From DATFES01 sp035457725 (GTDB lineage Bacteria; Pseudomonadota; Alphaproteobacteria; CACIAM-22H2), in NCBI GenBank assembly GCA_035457725.1, contig DATIBC010000101.1:1-8021 (forward strand): a stretch of 8,021 nt of DNA, written 5' to 3'. Below, piece by piece: positions 1 through 6,078 of the stretch; the stretch's first letter is position 1; the number at the start of each line of letters is the position of its first letter. Under the pieces are notes generated by a model. The model ran no database searches. It was not told the DNA's origin and saw only the letters and a program-made list of their open reading frames with translations. Position numbers and translations under genes: made by a program.

Positions 1-249
1 CTCGACCTGATGATGCCTGAAATGGACGGCTTCGAGTTCCTGGCGCGGCTGCAGGGCGATGCGACACTACGCGACATCCCGGTGATCGTCATCACCGCGC
101 GCGATCTGACGGCCGAGGATCGACGCCGTCTCGGCGCCGGCGCGCGCGATGTGCTCTCGAAGCATGCATTCGACGCCGGGTCGTTCGCCGAGCGGCTGAT
201 CGCACTCCTACCGACGGTCAACAGACGACAAACCCGGGGCGTTATATAA
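1..249 (+). CDS. C-terminal receiver domain of a truncated signalling protein (probably hybrid histidine kinase)
   Basis: This is the 3' end of a gene whose start lies before the window; the frame is open from base 1 and ends in TAA. What remains is the second half of a CheY-like receiver domain. The phosphoacceptor Asp is the second visible codon (LDLMMPEMDG), the conserved Thr follows strand 4 (IVITA, visible residue 32), and the conserved Lys is visible residue 54 (LSK). Nothing follows the receiver except its last helix, so the domain is C-terminal in its protein. Receivers of this sequence type usually end hybrid sensor kinases, with the kinase upstream; that part is not seen here, so the kinase identity is inference. 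An in-frame ATG at base 10 falls inside the domain and is not a real start. The stop overlaps the next response regulator gene (TAATG), which points to one operon and probably one phosphorelay. Confidence 0.85.
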   Translation, partial: LDLMMPEMDGFEFLARLQGDATLRDIPVIVITARDLTAEDRRRLGAGARDVLSKHAFDAGSFAERLIALLPTVNRRQTRGVI

Positions 250-629
250 TGGCCAAGATTCTATACGTCGAAGATAACGAAGATAACGTTTTCATGTTGC
301 GCATGCGTCTCGAATTGTTGGAAGGCTTCCAGGTTCTCGTCGCGAATGACGGCGGCGAGGGTGTCGCCATCGCCGAACGCGAGCGACCCGATCTGATCCT
401 GATGGATCTCAACATGCCGATCGTCGATGGTTGGGAAGCGACGCGACAGCTCAAGGCATCGCCGACGACCAGGAATATCCCCGTCATTGCGTTGTCGGCT
501 CATGCGATGTCTGGAGAGCGCGAGCGCGCGCTTGCCGCCGGATGCGACGAGTTTGAGACCAAGCCCTTGAACCTTGACCGGCTCGTTGGGCTGATCAGAA
601 ATGTGTTGTCGCGTCGACCCGCGCGCTGA
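249..629 (+). CDS. Single-domain response regulator (CheY/DivK-like)
   Basis: A complete 126-residue protein made only of a receiver domain, so it has no DNA-binding or enzymatic output and should act by protein-protein contact or as a phosphorelay intermediate in the cytoplasm. The acidic pocket is at E8-D9, the phosphoacceptor is D53 (LILMDLNMP), the switch Ser/Thr position is S83 (ALSAHAM) and the conserved Lys is K105 (ETKPLN). All essential residues are present and the length is normal for the class. The start is well supported: ATG overlaps the upstream stop by one base and GGGG lies 9 bases before it. The family is common in alphaproteobacteria beside hybrid kinases; the receiver-ended protein just upstream is the natural partner. 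DivK itself cannot be claimed from sequence alone, since many paralogues of this form exist. Confidence 0.93.
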   Translation: MAKILYVEDNEDNVFMLRMRLELLEGFQVLVANDGGEGVAIAERERPDLILMDLNMPIVDGWEATRQLKASPTTRNIPVIALSAHAMSGERERALAAGCDEFETKPLNLDRLVGLIRNVLSRRPAR

Positions 630-752
630 CGCTTGCATTCGGGCGCGGCGCCGATCGCGCAAGCGCTTTGGGCGCTGCTCCAGTTGCGCGCAATGCATGG
701 AGACGTACCGCACAAAACGCATTTTCAGCCTTGATGTAGCGCGCATCGGAGC

Positions 753-1772
753 GTGGGTCGCCGCGATGTCGCGCCAATGACGTGGCCGATCGCGCGGGCG
801 ATATTCGCGGCTGCCGCCGTCATACTGCTGACAAGACTTGTGCCACCCGCCGACGTCCTTGGTGTTTTGGCTGGTTGCAGCCCCGGTTGGCTGATCGTTG
901 CGGCGATTCTGCTTGCCGCCTCGACGATGCTCGGCACCATCAGCTTTCGACGACTACTCGCCGCCCGTGGCGTCAATGCGCGTTTTGGCGCCGTGCTGGC
1001 GACCGATCTCGCTGGTCATTTCTATGCGCTCAGCTTACCGGGCGGCGTGGTGATCGGCGGCGCCATGCGACTCCTGCGGTTGAGCGGCCCGAGAGTCTCG
1101 ATGGCGTCCGTCCTCTCGGCGATCATCGCCAGCCGTCTGCTCGACATTGTCTGCGGCGTACTGGTCGCGATCGCCGCGTTTGCGCTCATCGCCAATACCC
1201 TCGAGGACGTCAGGCCATGGATTGCCCTTCTCGGCGCAATTCTCCTTGTCGCCCTCCTCGCCTATGGCATGGCGATCAGCCGAGGCGTCCGGCTGTGGAT
1301 CGTCGCGGCGCTGGCCAGGAATCCGCGCATGCCGCCGCCGCTTCGGCGGTTTGCGCGCGGCGCCTTGCTACGGTTTGCCCGGACGCGCCGCATCGATCCG
1401 CGCGCCGAATTTCCGACCATCCTTTGTCTTCTCGCGCGCCATCTCGTCGGCGGCACGGCACTGATGGCGCTGCTTTGGGCCATCAATGTCGATCTTTCGT
1501 ATGGCGCCGCGCTGTGGACCCGTGTGGTCACCGGGTTGGTGATGCTCTTGCCGCTTTCCGTGGCGGGCTTGGGCATTCGCGAAGGGAGCCTGATCCTCCT
1601 CCTTGCGCCGTTCGGGGTCTCATCGGCGAGCGCCGTTGCCGTATCGCTAGTCCTGCTGTGCTACCAATTGTTGCTCGGCGCGATCGGCGGGCTCATCGAG
1701 CTTGCCTCCGGACTCGCGCCGATGCGCACCTTGACCGGCCGACGGGGCTCTAGCGACCGGGGCTTGGGCTGA
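753..1772 (+). CDS. Flippase-like integral membrane protein, lysylphosphatidylglycerol synthase TM family (UPF0104/YbhN-like)
   Basis: A 339-residue hydrophobic protein with about seven or eight membrane segments (roughly residues 12-30, 45-62, 80-100, 119-147, 156-176, 222-244, 256-285 and 292-318). It has the hallmarks of the LPG_synthase_TM / flippase-like family (PF03706): a LSLPGG motif near residues 93-98 followed by a membrane-edge Arg (AMRLLRL), and the C-terminal GLGIREG motif at 272-278 followed by a long hydrophobic hairpin. There is no soluble aminoacyl-transferase domain, so it is not a complete MprF. Stand-alone members are often found with polysaccharide and glycolipid genes and are suspected of moving lipid-linked substrates, but biochemical proof is limited. 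The first in-frame start is GTG at 753 with a close GGA; ATG at 777 (residue 9) is a real alternative and also precedes the first membrane helix. Its 3' end overlaps the convergent phosphodiesterase-like gene by 23 bp. Confidence 0.87.
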   Translation: MGRRDVAPMTWPIARAIFAAAAVILLTRLVPPADVLGVLAGCSPGWLIVAAILLAASTMLGTISFRRLLAARGVNARFGAVLATDLAGHFYALSLPGGVVIGGAMRLLRLSGPRVSMASVLSAIIASRLLDIVCGVLVAIAAFALIANTLEDVRPWIALLGAILLVALLAYGMAISRGVRLWIVAALARNPRMPPPLRRFARGALLRFARTRRIDPRAEFPTILCLLARHLVGGTALMALLWAINVDLSYGAALWTRVVTGLVMLLPLSVAGLGIREGSLILLLAPFGVSSASAVAVSLVLLCYQLLLGAIGGLIELASGLAPMRTLTGRRGSSDRGLG

Positions 1773-3330
1773 GCAGCGACGATAGAACTCGCCCGTCCCA
1801 GTCGCCCGGCGGTTCCACGTCAAGGATGTGCAGGAAAGTCGGTGCGAGATCGACAATGTTCGCGCTTTCGCAACGCGTGCCGGCCGCGAAGCGTCCCCCG
1901 GTTGCGGCGAGAAACCCGTCGCGTCGATGCGCACCCGTACGCCGCTCCGGAGAAACGCAACGAATTTCGCCCACCTTGGGCGAACGCACGCCGCGTATTG
2001 GCGCATCGCTCGCCCAGACCACGAGCAGATCGGGCAAGTCGTCGGTGTATTCGCCCGGCAACGCACCGCGGGTGCGCAGCACCTCGCGGACCGCCGGCTG
2101 GCCGGTATCGATGTTCACCAGTTCCTGCATCGCATCGGCTAACCCGCTGCACAGCGAATCGTATTCCACGCCCGGCGCCACGACGCCGTTCGGCTCGCGG
2201 CCCTTGAGGTTTACACGGATGGCGCCGGTGTAGTCGTTTGGCAACCAGAAGGCCCGGCTGTCGCGCCAGCCGCTCCCGGCGAAGATCAATCTTCGCGTCC
2301 AGCGGTCCCAGAGACGGCCCGGCACCGCCGCTTTCGCGGCTTCGATCAGCCTTGGCGATGCGAGATTTTCGATCGCCCGCATCGTCCACGGTCCGTATCG
2401 CCGCAGCGGCGACCATTGCACGCCTGGCGCTGCGCCGCTCCCAGTGGGACCGAGCCCAAGCCGGGTTAGAACCTCGGATAGAACGTGCCAACCGCTGTAG
2501 TTCGCCCCCATCCCGGAAAGCGAGAACACGACGAGCGCCGAATCGGGCCGTCGTGCCCAAGTCTCGCCAATGAACGCATCGATCGTCGAGCATATCTCGC
2601 GGAATGATATGGCATGCCGGCGCGCGAGCTGCGGATTGTGTTCGGGGTGCTGTGGATCAATCATGTCCCAGAGCAGGTGCATCGCCCAGTGAGTCTCGGC
2701 GAAAACGGTAAGGAACAGATCGTACGGCTCACGCTCGAGGATCCACCGCGACAGCGACGCTTTGGTCCGGGCGCCTTCGAGCAGATCGCGGCGCAACGCC
2801 TCGTAGGCCGCCTCGTTCTCCGGCTTGCCAACCAGCCGGTACTGCTCGGCCAGCGGATGGCGGCCGAAGCGGCGAAGTATCTCTGGCATCAGCGCCGCCG
2901 GCTCCGATGATTGCGGCCACGCCGGGTACTCGCCGCCCCAACCGGCCACGTGCACGCCGGCGAACCCGGAAACGGGGCGGCTTTGCGGGACATCGATCAA
3001 GGCGGATCGCTTCCCCGCGCGATCAAGGACGACCCAAAACGACTCGCGCGGCAGATCGTCGGCGTACTTCTTGACCACGCGGTAGCTACCCGATTGAAGC
3101 TGCATGTGGGTGAAGAATTGGCCGTGCCGACTTGGCATGACACCGGTGGAAAAACTCGGCCAAATCGATCCGCTTGAGATATCCGAGACCGAGCGTAGTC
3201 GGCACCATGCTCCCTGATCGCGAACGCGCGCCAAATTCGGCATCCAGCCAGCATCGAGCCAGGTCTCCATCAGCTCCGGGCCAGCGACTTCGATGCAGAT
3301 GGCGATAATGCGTGGATCGGGTCGGGTCAT
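1750..3330 (-). CDS. Alkaline phosphatase superfamily protein (type I phosphodiesterase/nucleotide pyrophosphatase-like) with altered metal site
   Basis: A 526-residue protein without signal peptide, so probably cytoplasmic. The N-terminus has the superfamily layout: strand and turn IAICIEVAGPEL, then MPNLARVRDQG at residues 30-40, then ISSGSIWPSFSTG at 51-63 with S53 as the likely nucleophile, then SRHG. Further motifs are ETHWAMHLLW (212-221), SLSGMGANYSG (270-280), NDYTGAIRVNLKGREP (365-380) and TGAHRRDG (465-472), whose H468 fits the last metal-binding His. Two canonical ligands look changed: the first Asp is Glu (E14) and the Asp-His of the usual SDHGM reads Leu-Ser (L271-S272). It may therefore be inactive, use a different metal arrangement, or belong to a divergent subfamily. 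ATG at 3330 is chosen because it overlaps the glycosyltransferase stop (ATGA); the frame extends upstream but lacks the fold there. Substrate unknown; a phospho-ester on a glycan or lipid is inference from context. Confidence 0.88.
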   Translation of the reverse strand: MTRPDPRIIAICIEVAGPELMETWLDAGWMPNLARVRDQGAWCRLRSVSDISSGSIWPSFSTGVMPSRHGQFFTHMQLQSGSYRVVKKYADDLPRESFWVVLDRAGKRSALIDVPQSRPVSGFAGVHVAGWGGEYPAWPQSSEPAALMPEILRRFGRHPLAEQYRLVGKPENEAAYEALRRDLLEGARTKASLSRWILEREPYDLFLTVFAETHWAMHLLWDMIDPQHPEHNPQLARRHAISFREICSTIDAFIGETWARRPDSALVVFSLSGMGANYSGWHVLSEVLTRLGLGPTGSGAAPGVQWSPLRRYGPWTMRAIENLASPRLIEAAKAAVPGRLWDRWTRRLIFAGSGWRDSRAFWLPNDYTGAIRVNLKGREPNGVVAPGVEYDSLCSGLADAMQELVNIDTGQPAVREVLRTRGALPGEYTDDLPDLLVVWASDAPIRGVRSPKVGEIRCVSPERRTGAHRRDGFLAATGGRFAAGTRCESANIVDLAPTFLHILDVEPPGDWDGRVLSSLLSPSPGR

Positions 3331-4247
3331 TGGCGTTCGCCCGTCCGATCGCCCTGTTGTCGACCGAGAATGCCATGCAACCAGGCAAGCACCACGCGGC
3401 CGTTGCCGGTCATGACTTCGCGCAATGCGCGAAAGGCGCCGCGAAACGGAAAAATCATGAGAAAGCAGGCCCACTGTACCGGCGTGCTGTGACGGCGGAC
3501 CAGATAGATCATCTTTTGCACTTTGTATTGTTCATATCGCAAATTCGGTCCACGCCCGGCGCGGCCGCCGGAATGATAGACGATTGCGTTTGGCGCATAC
3601 GCGAGGCGAAACCCGGCGCCTTTCGCCCGCAACGAGAAGTCGACATCCTCCCATCCGTACGGATTGAATCGCTCGTCAAACCTGCCGATCGCTTCGAACA
3701 CCTCGCGCTTGACGAAAAAGGCGAAGCCAGGGCATGCGTGGACGTCGCATAGCTCGTCGTATTGCCCCCGATCCTGCTCGCCGCTTGCGACATCCCACGC
3801 CGCGCCGACGTAAGGATTGAATCTCATCCCGCGGGCCGAAACCAAGGTCGAGTCGCCGCGCCGTCGGTATGCCTTCGGCGCGACCAAGCCAATGCGAGGA
3901 TCGGCGTGTGCGGCGTTGACCAACTCCGCCACCGCCCCGGGGTCCAGCGCCGTATCGTTGTCGATGAACAGCATGTAGGAAGCACGCAAATTTGCGCATA
4001 CCCATGCCAATCCCGCGTTTCGCCCGCCGGCGACGCCGAGGTTCTGCGATTGCCGCAGAACGCGCACATCGGGGAACGCGAGAGCCGCCGCATCGGGCGA
4101 TCCGTCGCGCGACCCGTTGTCGACCACGACGATCTCCACGGCGGGGTAGCCTTGCGCCTTGACCGACGCAAGGCATGCGAGCAGCAGGTCCCGTCGGTCG
4201 AGATTGAGGACTATGACCGCGACGGTATCGTCATCGGCAGGCTTCAC
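3327..4247 (-). CDS. Glycosyltransferase family 2 (rhamnosyltransferase-like)
   Basis: From GTG at 4247 the product has 306 residues and is a GT-A fold, family 2 inverting glycosyltransferase. It opens with VAVIVLNLDRRDLL, has the nucleotide-binding VVVDNGSRDGS (D43 region), a NLGVAGGRNAGL segment, the metal-binding FIDNDT (D96-N-D98), the acceptor-side GFAFFVKREVF and GRFDERF, and the likely catalytic GWEDVDF (E200-D201), followed by IVYHSGG. This order matches WcaA/RfbF-type enzymes that move a sugar from a nucleotide donor to a growing glycan; donor and acceptor cannot be read off. A hydrophobic stretch (QWACFLMIFPF, about 259-269) may touch the membrane. The GTG start has GGGG seven bases before it and gives a standard N-terminus; ATG at 4361 or 4415 would add an Arg-rich extension unlike the family. 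The stop overlaps the next ATG, so translation of the phosphodiesterase-like protein is probably coupled. Confidence 0.9.
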   Translation of the reverse strand: MKPADDDTVAVIVLNLDRRDLLLACLASVKAQGYPAVEIVVVDNGSRDGSPDAAALAFPDVRVLRQSQNLGVAGGRNAGLAWVCANLRASYMLFIDNDTALDPGAVAELVNAAHADPRIGLVAPKAYRRRGDSTLVSARGMRFNPYVGAAWDVASGEQDRGQYDELCDVHACPGFAFFVKREVFEAIGRFDERFNPYGWEDVDFSLRAKGAGFRLAYAPNAIVYHSGGRAGRGPNLRYEQYKVQKMIYLVRRHSTPVQWACFLMIFPFRGAFRALREVMTGNGRVVLAWLHGILGRQQGDRTGERQ

Positions 4248-4254
4248 TCGTGCA

Positions 4255-4258
4255 CCCC
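4255..4258 (-). promoter_or_regulatory. Candidate ribosome binding site deciding the glycosyltransferase GTG start
   Basis: The minus strand reads GGGG seven bases before GTG at 4247. It is a partial Shine-Dalgarno match, but it supports the family-length start better than the upstream ATG at 4361, which has no purine-rich element at useful distance before it. A stronger GGAGG lies just inside that longer frame (about 4353-4357) but has no start codon at proper spacing after it. Confidence 0.35.
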
Positions 4259-4364
4259 GTACGCCGTCTCGCCACCTCAGAATCCGGCGATCCGCGGCAC
4301 TGAGCCGAGCCTTGTGCCGCCCGCGCGCCGACGTTGCCCGACCAAAGGGCTTTCCTCCCATACA

Positions 4365-4393
4365 TTTACGGTCAAAAACATTGCTGATATCTT
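4365..4393 (+). promoter_or_regulatory. Possible sigma-70-type promoter for the GMC oxidoreductase
   Basis: In the gap between the divergent glycosyltransferase and oxidoreductase genes, the plus strand has TTTACG and TATCTT separated by 17 bases, each matching four of six consensus positions. It sits in the most AT-rich stretch of the gap (about 4355-4400) and would give a leader of about 75 bases before ATG at 4477. This is a weak-consensus match in one short region, so it is only a candidate. Promoters for the minus-strand pair should lie in the same gap, but I see no convincing hexamer pair for them. Confidence 0.25.
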
Positions 4394-4476
4394 TGCAAGC
4401 GTGGCTGGCGATCATGAACCGGCGCGGACCCGTCTTCCGAGAGTAACACGACTGGCTCGGTCGCCAGGTCGCTAAC

Positions 4477-6078
4477 ATGCTTCGCGATGCACGCGAGATC
4501 GAGAACGATAAGACCCTCGTCTATGACCTGTGCATCGTTGGCGCTGGCATGGCCGGTATCGCCTTGGCGCAACGGTTCATCGGCGATTCCTACCGTGTTT
4601 GCGTGCTCGAAAGCGGAGGTTTGACGTTCGATCGCGCGGCGCAAGCGCTGGCCGGCGGCGAGAATGTAGGCCATGGATATTTTCCGCTCGACGAGACGCG
4701 GTTGCGTCGGTTCGGCGGCACGGCCGGATGGTGGGCTGGGGAATGTCGCCCGCTCGACGCCGAAACGGATTTCGCCGCGCGCCTGTGGCTTGACCATCCG
4801 GGATGGCCAATCACCGGCGACGAACTCGCGCCATATTACTCGCGCGCAGAAGCGGCATGCGGCCTCGGGCCAGGTCAATTCGATCCCGCCGAGTCGTGGT
4901 TCAAGGCGGCCGGTTGCGAGCGCCTGGATCTGGACCCACGGCATTTCGTCACCCGAATCTTCAAATACTGCCGGCCCGCCCGCTTCTTGAAGGTTGGCGC
5001 GGCCAATCTCCAGAGCGCCCCGAACATCGAAATCTTTCTCAATGCCACCGTGACGTCGATTGCCACCGACGCGGACGGCCGCTTCGTCCGATCCGTCCGG
5101 GCCCTAAGTGCGCCCGAACGCAAATTCGCCGTTGAAGCCGCGGTGGTCGTTTTGGCCGCCGGCGGGATAGAAAATGCGCGGCTCCTGTTGACCTCGACCT
5201 CCTCAGACCCGGCCGGCCTCGGTAACCACTACGACCAGGTCGGCCGCGGCTTCATGGAGCACCTCTTTTTCGATGACGTCGCGAGCTTCGAGCCGGAACG
5301 GCTGATTCCGTCGATTCGCCTCTACGGCCGCCGCCAATCGGTCTCCGGAAGCGCCATCAAGGCGACGCTGGCGCCTTCGGTCGAACTAATGGCGCGCGCC
5401 GGCATTCTCAATTGCTGCTTCAAGTTCGCGAGTCCGCTCAAACGGCATCCCGGCGTCGTCGCCGCGTTGGCGCTGGGCAATGGGCTACGGTGCGGATTTC
5501 CGCCTTCCGGGCGCGCCAAGCAGGCTCGTACTTTTCTAGCCGAGCTCCCGGCGACGATCGGCACGCTCGTTCATACGATGGCCCATGGAGAGTACGGCTC
5601 ACTCTCGAAACCGGGCCGGCTGCTCGTGAGCGTGACCAGCGAGCAAGCGCCCAACCCCGCCAGTCGAGTCACGCTGTCGGCGCGGCGCGACGCGTTGGGC
5701 CAGCCCATGGCGCGGCTCGACTGGCGCTTGAGCGAGGCCGACCACCGAACGTGGATTTACGGCCTTGAGCTCTTGGCGAAGGAATTCGCCGATCGCCGCA
5801 TCGGCCGAATTTCCGGTCCCGACGGCGCGACGCGAGAAAGGGCGATGGAGCGGTTGAGGGGCGGCCGCCATCATATCGGGACGACGCGCATGTCCGAGCA
5901 TTCAAGGCAAGGCGTGGTCGATCGCAATTGCCAGGTGCACGGCGTCGACAATCTTTTCATCGCCGGAAGCTCCGTCTTCGCCACCGCCGGCCATGCTAAC
6001 CCCACGCTGACCATCGTCGCGCTGGCGCTTCGGCTGGCCGATCACCTCAAATCCGCCCGTTTTACTCGCGCGGCTTGA
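4477..6078 (+). CDS. GMC-family FAD-dependent oxidoreductase
   Basis: A 533-residue flavoprotein without signal peptide, expected to oxidise an alcohol or sugar hydroxyl in the cytoplasm. The N-terminal Rossmann motif is VYDLCIVGAGMAG (G22-A-G24-M-A-G27), with the ribose-binding Glu at the end of strand 2 (VLESGG, E45). The FAD loop is RRFGGTAGWWAGECRPLD (78-94), followed by HPGWPI and LAPYYSRAE, both typical of bacterial GMC enzymes. The second nucleotide strand is AAVVVLAAGGIENARLLL, and GRGFMEH follows. The C-terminal GMC_oxred_C domain has HHIGTTRM (465-472) and the signature GHANPTLTIVALALRLADHL, with the likely catalytic pair around H506 and N508. The loop usually reads NHWGG and here GWWAG, so the His that carries covalent FAD in pyranose 2-oxidase is absent. 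ATG at 4477 has AGG eight bases upstream. The end overlaps the convergent methyltransferase gene by 17 bp. Neighbours suggest a glycan or glycolipid substrate. Confidence 0.92.
   Translation: MLRDAREIENDKTLVYDLCIVGAGMAGIALAQRFIGDSYRVCVLESGGLTFDRAAQALAGGENVGHGYFPLDETRLRRFGGTAGWWAGECRPLDAETDFAARLWLDHPGWPITGDELAPYYSRAEAACGLGPGQFDPAESWFKAAGCERLDLDPRHFVTRIFKYCRPARFLKVGAANLQSAPNIEIFLNATVTSIATDADGRFVRSVRALSAPERKFAVEAAVVVLAAGGIENARLLLTSTSSDPAGLGNHYDQVGRGFMEHLFFDDVASFEPERLIPSIRLYGRRQSVSGSAIKATLAPSVELMARAGILNCCFKFASPLKRHPGVVAALALGNGLRCGFPPSGRAKQARTFLAELPATIGTLVHTMAHGEYGSLSKPGRLLVSVTSEQAPNPASRVTLSARRDALGQPMARLDWRLSEADHRTWIYGLELLAKEFADRRIGRISGPDGATRERAMERLRGGRHHIGTTRMSEHSRQGVVDRNCQVHGVDNLFIAGSSVFATAGHANPTLTIVALALRLADHLKSARFTRAA

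Noticed and set aside
662..676. AGCGC-TTTGG-GCGCT hairpin after the response regulator as a terminator
   Set aside because: Only five stem pairs and no T-run afterwards; such short hairpins are frequent by chance in GC-rich DNA.
782..1753. 323-codon plus-strand frame inside the flippase-like gene
   Set aside because: It is the +1 shadow of the membrane protein gene; Arg/Ala/His-rich with no domain, as expected from GC-rich codon bias.
753..1772. Complete MprF (lysylphosphatidylglycerol synthase)
   Set aside because: Only the membrane flippase-like part is present; the soluble aminoacyl-transferase domain is missing and there is no room for it before the convergent gene.
1820..2593. 257-codon minus-strand frame within the phosphodiesterase-like gene
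   Set aside because: Arg-rich shadow in another frame of a gene with clear family motifs; no motif of its own.
3331..3474. 48-codon N-terminal extension of the phosphodiesterase-like protein
   Set aside because: Lies inside the glycosyltransferase coding region, is Arg/Ser-rich, and the ATGA overlap at 3330 gives a better start.
4372..4944. 190-codon minus-strand frame covering the divergent gap and the oxidoreductase start
   Set aside because: Mostly antisense to the Rossmann-domain coding sequence; no recognisable domain and no start signal.
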